From positions 1 through 64,000 of the forward strand of contig NZ_NQKI01000013.1 in the NCBI RefSeq assembly GCF_002269125.1: a DNA stretch of 64,000 nucleotides, given 5' to 3'. Position 1 is the stretch's first letter; each line of letters opens with the position of its first letter. The notes below the pieces were generated by a model. That model was not told the DNA's origin. It did not search any database and saw nothing but the letters and a program-made list of their open reading frames with translations. The position numbers and the translations under genes were made by a program. This stretch comes from Pseudomonas lundensis (lineage in GTDB: Bacteria; Pseudomonadota; Gammaproteobacteria; Pseudomonadales; Pseudomonadaceae). Positions 36,859 to 46,167 of this stretch are shown here, piece after piece.

Positions 36859-38662
36859 AAGCGCTCTCCATCAAGGGCGAAAGGGTCGGTGGCGGCACCA
36901 GACTGACCAGCGCGCTGTAAGGCGCCAGCCGCTGATGCTGCTGCACGTCGAGGGTCATATCGGGTGGGGTCTGGAACAGGACAGGTTGGTCAGGGGCTGG
37001 CGCGAAGGGCACGTACTGCCCGCTCAGGTTCAGGGTGATGTGCAGGACACTGGCATCGCCCAGCCGCCAGCTGGCGGTGACGGCGCCGTCGGCCAGCACT
37101 TTGCAGCCCAACGCCTGGGAACCTTCCAGGCGCGCAATGATCTGTTGGCGACGCACCGCGAGCAGGTGTTGGTACAGCGTGAGCATCTCGCGGCGCGGGC
37201 CACGTTCGGGCACACGCAAGTCCGGGCGCGAGCGGGCAAAGGTCTCGGGGTCATTTGGGTCGGCAATCAGCGAGTCCGCGTCTTGCGCGTTGAAGGTGCT
37301 GAATTCGGCAAATTCCTTGCGCCTGCCTTCACGCACGGCATCGGCCAATTCGCCGCGGTAATCGGTGAAAAACAGAAACGGCTCGGGCGCGGCACTTTCA
37401 TCCCCCATGAACAACAAGGGGATCATCGGCGACAAGAGCAGCAAAACGGTGGCGGCCCGCAGGGCTTGCGGTGCACATAAATGGTGCAAGCGTTCGCCGT
37501 GTGCACGGTTACCGATCTGATCGTGGTTTTGCAGGAACAGCACAAAGGCGCTGGGCGGCAGATGTGCGCTGGGTTCGCCCCGCGCCGCGCCATGTCGATT
37601 GGCCTCGCCCTGAAACGCAAAACCCTCACTCAGGCAGCGCGCCAGCTTGTGCGTCGGGTTGTCAGCGAATTCGGCGTAATACGCGTCGGTTTCGCCAGTC
37701 AACAATACGTGCAAGGCGTTATGGGCATCATCATTCCACTGCGCGTCAAAGGATTTTTCCAGCAGGCTGGCCTGGTTGAATTCGTTCTCAAGGGTCAGCC
37801 ATACATGGCGATCGGGGGCTGTGTGGCGCCGCACCTGATACGCGAGTTCATGCAGAAAGTCCGGGTCGCCAATGGCGTGTACGGCATCCAGACGCAAGCC
37901 ATCAACGCGGTATTCGAGCAGCCACATCAACGCATTGTCGATAAAGAACTCGCGCACGGCCGGGCGCTCATAATCAATGCTGGCGCCCCACGGGGTGTGG
38001 CTGTCCTTGCGAAAAAAAGAGCTGGCATAGTGCGACAGGAAATTGCCTTCAGGGCCGAAGTGGTTGTAGACCACGTCCAGAATCACCATCAACCCCAAGC
38101 CATGTGCCTCGTCAATTAGCTGCTTGAGCGCCTGCGGCGAGCCATAGGTGTCGTGCGGCGCATACAGCAGCGCGCCGTCATACCCCCAATTGCGTTCGCC
38201 CTGGCATTGCGCGAGCGGCATTAACTCAATGGCGGTAATTCCCATTTCAGCCAGTCGCGGCAGTTGCCGGGCGACGTGGGCATAACCGCCCAGGGCGCCG
38301 ACATGCAGCTCGTAGATGACGGCTTCCTGCCATGGGCGCCCTTTCCAGTGAGGGTGGCGCCAGTGATAGGCCTGCGGATCGACCACCACGCTCCAGCCCG
38401 TCAAACCGCCGTCCTGGGCGCGTGAGGCCGGGTCGGGGACCTCAATATCACCATCTATGTTGAAGCGGTAGCGGGTGCCAGCCGGGCACGCAACCTCCAG
38501 CGCGAACCAACCATCGGCCTGAGGAATCAACGGCAAAGAGCGTCCGTCGCGCAGCTCCAGGCTGACGTAAAAAGCATCGGGCGCCCACAGGGTGAAGCGC
38601 GTGTGGTGCGCGTCCAGTCGCTGAGCACCATGGGAGCCGTGTTCCACGGTTTTTAAAGGCAT
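36851..38662 (-). CDS. treZ: malto-oligosyltrehalose trehalohydrolase TreZ
   Basis: A 603-aa GH13_10 enzyme that cleaves trehalose from the end of malto-oligosyltrehalose. It has an N-terminal CBM48-like domain (HTRFTLWAPDAFYVSLEL), the barrel nucleophile Asp in GLRLDAVHAIGD, the acid Glu in LTLENEFNQ and FLQNHDQIGNRA as fourth conserved region. GAGG precedes the ATG by 8 bases. It lies 16 bases behind glgA, second in the operon. Confidence 0.95.
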   Translation of the reverse strand: MPLKTVEHGSHGAQRLDAHHTRFTLWAPDAFYVSLELRDGRSLPLIPQADGWFALEVACPAGTRYRFNIDGDIEVPDPASRAQDGGLTGWSVVVDPQAYHWRHPHWKGRPWQEAVIYELHVGALGGYAHVARQLPRLAEMGITAIELMPLAQCQGERNWGYDGALLYAPHDTYGSPQALKQLIDEAHGLGLMVILDVVYNHFGPEGNFLSHYASSFFRKDSHTPWGASIDYERPAVREFFIDNALMWLLEYRVDGLRLDAVHAIGDPDFLHELAYQVRRHTAPDRHVWLTLENEFNQASLLEKSFDAQWNDDAHNALHVLLTGETDAYYAEFADNPTHKLARCLSEGFAFQGEANRHGAARGEPSAHLPPSAFVLFLQNHDQIGNRAHGERLHHLCAPQALRAATVLLLLSPMIPLLFMGDESAAPEPFLFFTDYRGELADAVREGRRKEFAEFSTFNAQDADSLIADPNDPETFARSRPDLRVPERGPRREMLTLYQHLLAVRRQQIIARLEGSQALGCKVLADGAVTASWRLGDASVLHITLNLSGQYVPFAPAPDQPVLFQTPPDMTLDVQQHQRLAPYSALVSLVPPPTLSPLMESAYE

Positions 38663-38678
38663 CGGTACAAGCCTCGGT

Positions 38679-40256
38679 TCAGGGTCTGCCGGCTCTGTTC
38701 AGGGATTTCACCACCAGTTGTTCATAAAGATGGGCATAGGGTTCCACGGCCTGGCACCAGTTGAAAGGCGCTGACATGGCGCGGCAGCGCATGGCGTTGA
38801 GCAGATCGGGGAAGGCGAACACTTTGAACGCGCGGCTCAATGCCTGCTCGTAGCTGTGCACAGTGGATTCGTTGAACAGAAAGCCGGTGATGCCATCTTC
38901 AATGGTGTCGGCCAACCCGCCGGTGTTGCGTGCCACGGGCAAGGAGCCATAGCGTTGTGCATACATTTGGCTCAGGCCGCAGGGTTCGTAGCGCGAAGGC
39001 ATCAGCAGGAAGTCACTGCCGGCAAACATGCGCCGCGCATCGGTTTCATTGAAACCGATGCGCACGCCGATCTGGCCGGGGAAGCGCAGGGCCAGATCAC
39101 GCATGGCTTGCTCTTCTTCGGGTTCGCCACGGCCAATGATTGCGATTTGCCCACCGTTGGCCACGATGTAGGCCGCCACGCCTTCGGTGAGGTCCAGGCC
39201 TTTTTGGTACACCAGTCGCGAGACCACGGCAAATAAAGGGCCTTTGGAAGGGTTCAGGCCGAAGAGTGTGCGCACGTGATCGGCGTTGGTCGCTTTGCCT
39301 TGCCATTCGCCAATGGCGAAAGGCGCCATCAGGTGCGGGTCGGTCGACGACTCCCAGCTTTCATCAATGCCATTGGGAATGCCGCTGAGCAGGCCTTGCT
39401 GGGTTTTGCTGTCCAGAAAGCCATCCAGCCCGCAGCCAAAGGCCGGGGTGGTGATTTCCTGGGCGTAGGTGGCGCTGACCGTGGTGATGTGGCTTGCATA
39501 GGCCATCCCGGCCTTGAGAAACGACAACTTGCCATAGAACTCCATGCCTTCCTGTTGCAAGGCGTGGGACGGGATGCCCAGTTCCGGGCCGCAAGCGAGG
39601 CTGACCACGCCCTGATAGGCGAGGTTGTGAATGGTGAACAGCGTCGGGGTACGCTGGCCGCGCCAGTGCATGTACGCCGGGGCCAGACCGGCGGGCCAGT
39701 CGTGGGCATGCACCAGGTCGGGTTGCCAGTGGATCTGCGCCAGGTTGGCAGCGATGTCGGCAGCGGCCAGTCCCAGGCGCGCAAATCGGATGTGATTGTC
39801 CGGCCAGTCACGGCCATTGTTTGCGCCGTACGGGGTGCCTTCGCGCTCATAGAGTTCGGGGCAGATCAGGACATAAATCACCAGCCCGTCCTTGAGGTCC
39901 ATGCGCCCGATCTTGCAGGGCGGTAAGGCTGCATGGCCGCCCAGCTCGCCAATCACGTGGATCGGGTTGTCACTGTTCATCACCTGTGGGTAGCCCGGAA
40001 TCAACACCCGTACATCGTGCAGGTGGCGCATGGCGCGGGGGAGCGCCGCTGAAACATCGCCCAGACCTCCAGTCTTGACCAAGTCGGCCAGCTCGGAGGT
40101 CACAAACAAGACTTTCTTTTTGTTCGGATTACTCGGGAGCGCTTGTGCGATCGGTACTGCTAGATTGCCAGCCGGTGTCCGGCCAGCACCGGTTATGACC
40201 TCATTGACCAGCGTATTCAGGCAATTCTGTGGGTTTGTCGCAGCAGCACTGATCAT
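38679..40256 (-). CDS. glgA: glycogen synthase GlgA (GT5)
   Basis: A 525-aa starch/glycogen-synthase-type glycosyltransferase that builds linear alpha-1,4-glucan from a nucleotide glucose. The N-terminal fold holds ELADLVKTGGLGDVSAALP (donor-binding KTGGL) and HAHDWPAGLAPAY. The C-terminal fold holds SRYEPCGLSQMYAQRYGSLPVARNTGGLADTI. Compared with E. coli GlgA there is an N-terminal extension of about 45 residues of unclear role. GGAGAAC precedes the ATG. No glgC occurs in the window, so the source and type of nucleotide sugar are open. First gene of the long minus-strand operon. Confidence 0.94.
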   Translation of the reverse strand: MISAAATNPQNCLNTLVNEVITGAGRTPAGNLAVPIAQALPSNPNKKKVLFVTSELADLVKTGGLGDVSAALPRAMRHLHDVRVLIPGYPQVMNSDNPIHVIGELGGHAALPPCKIGRMDLKDGLVIYVLICPELYEREGTPYGANNGRDWPDNHIRFARLGLAAADIAANLAQIHWQPDLVHAHDWPAGLAPAYMHWRGQRTPTLFTIHNLAYQGVVSLACGPELGIPSHALQQEGMEFYGKLSFLKAGMAYASHITTVSATYAQEITTPAFGCGLDGFLDSKTQQGLLSGIPNGIDESWESSTDPHLMAPFAIGEWQGKATNADHVRTLFGLNPSKGPLFAVVSRLVYQKGLDLTEGVAAYIVANGGQIAIIGRGEPEEEQAMRDLALRFPGQIGVRIGFNETDARRMFAGSDFLLMPSRYEPCGLSQMYAQRYGSLPVARNTGGLADTIEDGITGFLFNESTVHSYEQALSRAFKVFAFPDLLNAMRCRAMSAPFNWCQAVEPYAHLYEQLVVKSLNRAGRP

Positions 40257-40419
40257 GGTGTTCTCCCGTTGTATTTATTGATCTGCCCGACCCATTGTCG
40301 GGCTCTTACTCACGTCCTGTGGGCAGGCACAACACTGCTTTGTTGATCGCGGGTTAATGCGCAAAGGGTGAGGAGGGCGTTGCAAGGAATGATCCAGAAA
40401 TCAAAGACCCTACTTTTAA

Positions 40420-40447
40420 GCTGACCCAGCGGCATCGCAGAAGGTTC
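40420..40447 (-). promoter_or_regulatory. AlgU-like promoter candidate for glgA operon
   Basis: On the minus strand GAACCT, a 17-base spacer and TCAGC resemble GAACTT-N16/17-TCTGA with one mismatch in the -35 box. It would give a leader of about 160 bases before glgA. The same spacer length is seen before glgE, which would let both glucan operons respond together. This is suggestive only. Confidence 0.33.
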
Positions 40448-40815
40448 GTTTTTTTTAAAAGCGACACTCCTGTACGGATTACCGACCTCAGAGTGTAGGA
40501 GAGAAGCTGAAAATAGGGCGGATGACTGCCTTATGCAGCGTGCGAAACTTCTCTCAAAAATCGGGCTCGCGACTATTGGCGCACAGGGCGAGCCCTAATC
40601 CTCAGGCAAGCAGGTGCAGGCCAACGGACATTCAAGGGGTGTTTAAGCGTGTATATGCCGGTCGATGGCGGCTGATCGCTGCCGATGCATGCAGCGTGTA
40701 ACAGCCATGCGCCTATCGACTGTCGATAGATGCCGTTCTAGCAAGGATCGTCGGTCGACGCCAAGCGCGGGTTAGAACGATTGGGTATTGCTCATAACCA
40801 GACGGTTTAAGCCGG

Positions 40816-40868
40816 TGCGCTAACCGCTCCGCCGGGTTCAGATGCCCGGGCAGGAGCGGGTTAGCGTG
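40816..40868 (-). terminator. long hairpin behind the DUF411 gene
   Basis: Arms CGCTAACCGCTCC and GGAGCGGGTTAGCG pair over 13 bases with one bulged G. They lie 8 bases after the DUF411 stop when read on the minus strand. No T-tract follows, so it may act as an RNA-stabilising end or a Rho-assisted terminator. Confidence 0.5.
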
Positions 40869-40875
40869 AGGAAGG

Positions 40876-41322
40876 TCAGTTGGCCGGGTAATCGGCCACG
40901 ATCACATCCTGGCCTTGATGGTTCACGCCGATCACCTGATACGCGTCTTTGCGATCACCCATTTCCATACCGGGAGAGCCTATGGGCATGCCCGGGACGG
41001 CAATGCCTTTGAGATCGTCGCGTTTGGTCAGTGCAATCACTTGGTCTGCGGGCACATGGCCTTCCACGAATTTTCCATCAATCACGCCGGTGTGGCAGGA
41101 AGCCAGGCGGGGCTGAACGCCGAGGCGCTGCTTGACGCTGCTCATGTCTGCTTCGACATGGTCATTGACCTTGAACCCGTGTTCTTGCAAATGAGAAATC
41201 CAGGTTTTGCAGCAGCCGCAATTGGCATCGCGGTGAACGTCAATGGTCAAAGGGTCGGCGGCGTGGGCCATGCCGCTCAGTAACAGGGCCGAGAGTGCGG
41301 CAACGCGCAGTGGGGTTTTCAT
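40876..41322 (-). CDS. DUF411 metal-binding periplasmic protein
   Basis: A 148-aa protein of the DUF411 (CopG-like) family linked to copper resistance. It has a signal peptide of 21 residues ending in AHA. The mature part carries a CGCC cluster (Cys35, Cys37, Cys38) and Cys76, all possible copper ligands, and a Met-rich segment GMPIGSPGMEMGD (111-123). It stands alone here, without cop structural genes. A CopR-like palindrome lies 90 bases upstream. Confidence 0.88.
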   Translation of the reverse strand: MKTPLRVAALSALLLSGMAHAADPLTIDVHRDANCGCCKTWISHLQEHGFKVNDHVEADMSSVKQRLGVQPRLASCHTGVIDGKFVEGHVPADQVIALTKRDDLKGIAVPGMPIGSPGMEMGDRKDAYQVIGVNHQGQDVIVADYPAN

Positions 41323-41411
41323 TGGGGTCCTCTTCGCTTATTAAGGCGCACATGCAACCTTGAGAAAATGTCAGCCTGACCGACACCTGCTGTCAGTCAA
41401 CTGATGGCTGG

Positions 41412-41427
41412 ATGACAGTTTTGTCAG
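41412..41427 (-). promoter_or_regulatory. CopR-type operator candidate
   Basis: The minus strand reads CTGACA-AAACT-GTCAT, one base away from the Pseudomonas CopR consensus CTGACA-N5-GTAAT as I recall it. Its core is a perfect palindrome TGACA-N4-TGTCA. The distance to the DUF411 start suits an activator site, and a second half-site (CTGACA) lies closer to the gene. Confidence 0.5.
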
Positions 41428-41468
41428 GTTGGGGAGGGTTGCCAAGGATTCAAGGTGCAGTGGGGCGT

Positions 41469-41999
41469 TTATTGAGTGAAACGCAAGCTGCCGCGAATCC
41501 CCCGCACTTCTGGCTCGGTGGCTTTATAGCCCTCGGCGGGCCCAGCGTAAGACAGCGCGTAGGCGTGCGCTTCCCGGGTAGCGGCCACCAGGGTTTGGGT
41601 GATGACATGGTTGCCGTTCTGGGTGATTTTGCAGGTGGTTTCGAGCGCGTTCAGGCCCCCCAGCGTGCTGGGGTGGATCTTGTTGCAAGCGCTTTGATAG
41701 CCGCCCTTAGCGAAATTTTGCTGCAAGGTTTTGCGCATTTGCAGCAGAACGGCCTCCATATTGACCTGATGCTCGGGCGCCAATGTGGTCTGGGTCAGTT
41801 CCATCACCATCAGCGGGTCGCCGTTGGCGTCGTTCTTCACGGCGCGCTGGCGCTGGCCGTTGTCGTCCGGGGCAGGCGGCACGTCTTGAATCTCCCAGCC
41901 GGCGGGCCAGGTGATGAGCGTTGCGTCGGCCAGGGCTACGGGCAGGGCGAGGGCGCAGAAGAGTCCGAGCAGTGCTGTGCAGCGGTGCGAGACAGTCAT
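41469..41999 (-). CDS. DUF4946 family periplasmic protein
   Basis: A 176-aa exported protein with a signal peptide ending near ALADA (residue 25). The mature part has two cysteines (SACNKIH, ETTCKIT) that could form a disulfide and a beta-rich pattern of unknown function (ITWPAGWEIQDVP). It matches the Pseudomonas DUF4946 family in my reading. A GTG three codons upstream is possible; AAGG stands 10 bases before the ATG used. Confidence 0.72.
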   Translation of the reverse strand: MTVSHRCTALLGLFCALALPVALADATLITWPAGWEIQDVPPAPDDNGQRQRAVKNDANGDPLMVMELTQTTLAPEHQVNMEAVLLQMRKTLQQNFAKGGYQSACNKIHPSTLGGLNALETTCKITQNGNHVITQTLVAATREAHAYALSYAGPAEGYKATEPEVRGIRGSLRFTQ

Positions 42000-42226
42000 G
42001 ATGGACACACCTTATGGGCGTATGTTGGGTCGCCAGAGTGTATCAACAGGTGTCTGGACAGTGCGTTGGCATAGCAAATGTTTTTTACCTTTGCTCAGCT
42101 AAACCTTTGCTTCTTATGTCTAATCCCGGACAATCGCGCCCTTCTTATGGCTGGGGCGTTGTCTGTAAGGTGTGTTTTGTCCGCCCCGGCCGCGTGGTAA
42201 CGACCGGCTAGCGGAGATTCGACCGG

Positions 42227-43516
42227 ATGAATGACCAGGCTAATAGCGTCGACGTACGTTTCGACGAGACACCCGCGACGCTCACTCGCTGGAACCGCCA
42301 AGACACCACCTGGATGCTGGGCCTGTTCGGCACAGCGATTGGCGCAGGAACACTGTTTTTACCGATCAACGCCGGGCTGGGCGGTTTCTGGCCGTTGTTG
42401 ATTCTGGCGTTGCTGGCATTCCCGATGACCTTTTACGCCCACCGGGGCTTGACCCGCTTCGTCCTCTCCGGGCGCGAAGGTTCTGACATCACTGACGTGG
42501 TCGAGGAACATTTCGGTCTCAAGGCCGGTGCAGTGATTACGCTGCTGTACTTTCTGGCCATCTTCCCCATTTTGCTCATCTACAGCGTGGCGCTGACCAA
42601 CACGGTCGGCAGTTTCATGCTCAATCAACTGTCTATCACGCCGCCTCCACGGGCGATTCTGTCGCTGGTGCTGATCCTCGGGCTGCTGGTAGTGGTCCGT
42701 TGCGGCGAGCAAGTGATCGTCAAGGCCATGAGCATGATGGTCTACCCCTTCATCGTGGCGCTGCTGTTTTTGGCGGTGTTCCTGATCCCGCACTGGAACG
42801 GAGGCATTCTCGCCACGGCGAGCACTGTGCCGCAGCCTTCGGCGTTCCTGCACACGCTGTGGCTGGCGATTCCGGTGATGGTGTTTTCGTTTAACCATTC
42901 ACCGATCATCTCGGCGTTTGCCGTCGACCAGAAGCGCCGCTACGGCGACAACGCCGATGCGCGCAGCTCGCAGATTCTGTCCCGTGCGCACCTGCTGATG
43001 GTGGTCATGGTGCTGTTCTTTGTCTTTAGTTGCGTGCTGACCCTGTCCCCGGCGCAACTGGCCGAAGCCAAGGCGCAAAACTTGTCGATCCTGTCGTACC
43101 TGGCCAATCACTTCAGCAACCCGACCATTGCGTTCGCTGCGCCGTTGATTGCGTTTGTGGCCATTGCCAAGTCGTTCCTCGGGCACTACATCGGTGCCAG
43201 TGAAGGCTTGAAAGGCCTGGTGCTGAAAACCGGCAAGCGTCCCGCGGCCAAAACCCTGGACCGCATGACCGCAGCGTTCATGCTGATCGTGTGCTGGGCG
43301 GTGGCGACCCTTAACCCGAGCATCCTGGGCATGATCGAAACCATGGGCGGCCCGGTGATCGCGGCCATCCTGTTCCTGATGCCGATGTATGCCATCCGCC
43401 GCGTGCCAGCCATGCGTCAGTACTCGGGCAAGATCTCCAACGTATTTGTGACCGTTATCGGTCTGGTGGCCATCTCCTCGCTGGTCTATTCCCTGGCGCA
43501 AACCTTCCTCGCCTGA
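42227..43516 (+). CDS. SdaC/HAAAP-type serine/threonine permease
   Basis: A 429-aa inner-membrane amino-acid:cation symporter with eleven hydrophobic segments. It belongs to the hydroxy/aromatic amino acid permease family. The first segment holds GLFGTAIGAGTLFLPINAG, the family signature for substrate binding, and FSFNHSPIISAFAVDQ (about 223-238) is also conserved. It resembles SdaC and TdcC, so serine or threonine is the likely substrate. GGAG precedes the ATG by 10 bases. Two strong hairpins follow the stop codon. Confidence 0.9.
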   Translation: MNDQANSVDVRFDETPATLTRWNRQDTTWMLGLFGTAIGAGTLFLPINAGLGGFWPLLILALLAFPMTFYAHRGLTRFVLSGREGSDITDVVEEHFGLKAGAVITLLYFLAIFPILLIYSVALTNTVGSFMLNQLSITPPPRAILSLVLILGLLVVVRCGEQVIVKAMSMMVYPFIVALLFLAVFLIPHWNGGILATASTVPQPSAFLHTLWLAIPVMVFSFNHSPIISAFAVDQKRRYGDNADARSSQILSRAHLLMVVMVLFFVFSCVLTLSPAQLAEAKAQNLSILSYLANHFSNPTIAFAAPLIAFVAIAKSFLGHYIGASEGLKGLVLKTGKRPAAKTLDRMTAAFMLIVCWAVATLNPSILGMIETMGGPVIAAILFLMPMYAIRRVPAMRQYSGKISNVFVTVIGLVAISSLVYSLAQTFLA

Positions 43517-43526
43517 CGGGCGCTGT

Positions 43527-43592
43527 TGTCACTGCGCCGGTGTGCAGTGACACCCCCTCGTGCACCGCGACGGCGCCTTCAGTGCGCCGTCG
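43527..43592 (+). terminator. tandem hairpins behind the permease gene
   Basis: Two perfect 9-base stems follow each other: TGTCACTGC/GCAGTGACA (loop 8) and CGACGGCGC/GCGCCGTCG (loop 7). Neither has a T-tract. Together they probably protect the 3' end or end transcription with Rho. Confidence 0.5.
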
Positions 43593-43697
43593 ATCCCCTC
43601 GGGGTCTCAATGCTTGAAAGAGCCTTGACCCGCATCAATATCTGACCTGCAAACACGCCTAGGCTGAAACCTTTCATGCATCGGCAGGAGGTCCTGG

Positions 43698-44687
43698 ATG
43701 AGCATTATCGTGACCGGGGCTGCGGGTTTTATCGGCAGCAACCTGGTAAAGGCACTCAATGATCGCGGCGAGCGCGACATTATTGCGGTAGACGACCTGA
43801 CTGACGGCGACAAGTGCCGCAATCTGGCCGACTGTGATATTGCGGACTACTTCGACAAACGTGATTTCGTGCAACGATTTGCGGACCGCCAGTTGGGCGA
43901 GATCCGTGCCGTTTTGCATCAGGGCGCGTGCTCCAGCACCGTGGAAAATGACGGTCGTTTCATGATTGAAAACAATTACCGCTACAGCTGCGCGTTATTG
44001 CAGGCCTGTCAGGACCAGTCGATCCCGTTGATCTACGCGTCATCGGCGGCAGTCTATGGCGCCCATCGGGATTTTCGCGAAGTGCGCGACTGCGAGCGGC
44101 CACTGAATGTCTATGGGTGGTCCAAAAGCCTGTTTGACCAGAACGTGCGGCAGTTACTGCCCAAAGTCCGCAGTCAGGTGGTGGGGTTGCGGTACTTCAA
44201 TGTCTACGGCCCCCGCGAGCAGCATAAAGGCCGCATGGCGTCGATGGTCTGGCATTGCTTCAATCAGTACCGCGAGCGGGGCTACGTCGAGTTGTTCGGC
44301 GAGTATGGTGACTACCCGGCAGGCGGCCATTTGCGTGACTTTGTGTCTGTGGACGATGTGGTCAAGGTCAATCTTCACTGGCTGGATAACCCGCATGTCA
44401 GCGGTATTTTCAATGTGGGCACAGGGCAGGCCAGGGCATTTAATGCGTTGGCGCTAGCAACCATTAATGGCGTACGGGCGGCACAAGACCGTCCACCGCT
44501 GACGTTGGAGGCGGCGTTACTGGAAGGGGTGATTCATTACTGTGAATTCCCGGACAGCTTGAAGGGCAAATACCAGGTGTACACCTGCGCCGACCTGATT
44601 CAACTGCGTGAGGCGGGATACCGCGAGCCAATGCTGGGACTGGAGGAGGGCGTGGGCCGCTATGTTCAGGCATTGCTGACACCCTAG
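43698..44687 (+). CDS. hldD: ADP-L-glycero-D-manno-heptose 6-epimerase
   Basis: A 329-aa extended short-chain dehydrogenase/reductase that forms ADP-L-glycero-D-manno-heptose for the lipopolysaccharide inner core (also called rfaD). TGAAGFIG (6-13) binds NADP, SSAAVYG and YGWSK (139-143) hold the catalytic Tyr and Lys, and YFNVYGPRE and GHLRDF are family motifs. AGGAGG precedes the ATG. It is monocistronic, away from other LPS core genes, and convergent with tal. Confidence 0.93.
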   Translation: MSIIVTGAAGFIGSNLVKALNDRGERDIIAVDDLTDGDKCRNLADCDIADYFDKRDFVQRFADRQLGEIRAVLHQGACSSTVENDGRFMIENNYRYSCALLQACQDQSIPLIYASSAAVYGAHRDFREVRDCERPLNVYGWSKSLFDQNVRQLLPKVRSQVVGLRYFNVYGPREQHKGRMASMVWHCFNQYRERGYVELFGEYGDYPAGGHLRDFVSVDDVVKVNLHWLDNPHVSGIFNVGTGQARAFNALALATINGVRAAQDRPPLTLEAALLEGVIHYCEFPDSLKGKYQVYTCADLIQLREAGYREPMLGLEEGVGRYVQALLTP

Positions 44688-44796
44688 CGTCCGGTTGCCC
44701 CGGGCTGCGGAACAGCGACTGCATGCGCGTGCACCTAAGGTGCAGGGTCAGTCGTCGCTGCCGCACGCCGGGAGCGGGAGCGGGAGCAGCCGCGGG

Positions 44797-45720
44797 TTAT
44801 TTACCCGACAACAGGGCTTCCAGTTTTTCCTGATCGCGGGCGAACTGACGGATGCCCTCGGCCAGTTTCTCGGTGGCCATGGCGTCTTCGTTAGATGCCC
44901 AGCGGAATTGCGCTTCGTTGAGGATCTGGCGCGGCTCGCCGGGGTTACCAGGGCTCAGTTTGCGCTCCAGCGTGCCGTGTTCCTGAGCAAGCTTTTCAAT
45001 CAGCTCAGGGCTGATGGTCAAACGGTCGCAACCGGCCAATTGTTCGATCTGGTTCAGGTTGCGGAAGCTGGCACCCATGACCACGGTGTCGTAATCATTG
45101 GCTTTGTAGTAGTTGTAGATGCGGGTCACGGACTGAACGCCCGGATCTTCGGCGCCGGTGTAGTCGATGCCGGTGGATTTTTTGTACCAGTCATAGATCC
45201 GGCCCACGAATGGTGAGATCAGAAACACCCCCGCGTCGGCACACGCTGCCGCCTGGGCGAACGAGAACAGCAGGGTCAGGTTGGTTTGGATCCCGGCTTT
45301 CTCCAGTTTTTCAGCGGCGCGGATGCCTTCCCATGTCGATGCCAGCTTGATCAGTACGCGGTCGCGGCTCACACCGGCCTTGTCATACAGCTCGATCAAC
45401 TGGTTGGCTTTTTGCAGCAGTGCAGGTTCATCGAATGACAGGCGGGCATCGACTTCAGTCGAAATACGGCCCGGAATCACTTTCAAGATACCGCTACCCA
45501 CAGACACCGAAAACTGGTCGCAGGCCAGGCCGACATCACCCTTGGCGTAGCTGACGGCGTTTTGCAAGAGTTCGGCATAGCCCGGCATCGCGGCTGCTTT
45601 GAGCAGCAGGGACGGGTTGGTGGTGGCGTCTACGGGTTTAAGGCGGGTAATCGCGTCGAGGTCGCCGGTGTCTGCGACCACGGTGGTGAACTGCTTGAGT
45701 TGTTCCAGCTTGGAAGTCAT
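44797..45720 (-). CDS. tal: transaldolase
   Basis: A 308-aa class I aldolase of the pentose phosphate pathway (TalB type) that transfers dihydroxyacetone units. [12 protein letters not shown] (31-42) and Schiff-base Lys125 in [12 protein letters not shown] identify it, followed by [12 protein letters not shown] and [10 protein letters not shown] frame reaching 51 codons upstream is rejected because this ATG gives the standard length and the extension has no family sequence. The ribosome binding site is weak. Confidence 0.95.
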   Translation of the reverse strand: MTSKLEQLKQFTTVVADTGDLDAITRLKPVDATTNPSLLLKAAAMPGYAELLQNAVSYAKGDVGLACDQFSVSVGSGILKVIPGRISTEVDARLSFDEPALLQKANQLIELYDKAGVSRDRVLIKLASTWEGIRAAEKLEKAGIQTNLTLLFSFAQAAACADAGVFLISPFVGRIYDWYKKSTGIDYTGAEDPGVQSVTRIYNYYKANDYDTVVMGASFRNLNQIEQLAGCDRLTISPELIEKLAQEHGTLERKLSPGNPGEPRQILNEAQFRWASNEDAMATEKLAEGIRQFARDQEKLEALLSGK

Positions 45721-45882
45721 GAGCGTGCTCTGTCCGAAAAAGTGTAATGGCTGTACAGATTGAGTGCGTCGTCGATCAAAAGTTCGCAAAACATCAGGTC
45801 TGGCAGAATGCCGCCGATGACCCGGGTTATGCAACCGATGTCTGCGCTCAAGCGCCTTTACAGGTGTTCGCAACCCCCCGTT

Positions 45883-46113
45883 TTAGAGCTTCATTGTGCC
45901 CCAGCCTGGTGGGCGTGCTGATTCGTCGCTGACCTGTACCGTCTGAATGGTTTTGCCTGTGGCCTGTTCGACCCGGCGCGCGACCTCCGGGTCGTCGGCG
46001 AACGGGATCAAGCTGGCGTCGTCGATATCACGCTCAGTCTGATGCTTCAGGCATCCGCTGATGGCGAAGTAAAGGCCGGTTACCACCAGCATGTTCAGGG
46101 CTATTTCTATCAT
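45883..46113 (-). CDS. CcoQ-like small subunit paired with orphan CcoN
   Basis: A 76-aa protein with one N-terminal transmembrane helix (IALNMLVVTGLYFAISGCL) and a soluble tail containing IPFADDPEVARRVEQATG, close to the LPFADDP region of CcoQ/FixQ subunits. It follows the ccoN-like gene by 54 bases on the same strand, as in the ccoN3Q3 and ccoN4Q4 pairs of Pseudomonas aeruginosa. The tail is longer than in standard CcoQ. A start 10 codons upstream is not favoured. Confidence 0.8.
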   Translation of the reverse strand: MIEIALNMLVVTGLYFAISGCLKHQTERDIDDASLIPFADDPEVARRVEQATGKTIQTVQVSDESARPPGWGTMKL

Positions 46114-46167
46114 CGTCACCGCTCCGTGCTTGGTGCAGCGCACACCCGCAGGTGTGCGCTGCGTAGG

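Larger units (their letters stand above)
40257..40875. other. 619-base intergenic region upstream of glgA
   Basis: No gene is supported here. The region contains the AlgU-like promoter, a perfect palindrome CTATCGAC-T-GTCGATAG at 40713-40729, and a long hairpin next to the DUF411 gene end. The open frames over it are short and without coding character. Confidence 0.5.

Noticed and set aside
44760..44785. GGGAGC triple repeat between hldD and tal
   Set aside because: Only three units in a GC-rich spacer; too short to call a functional repeat.
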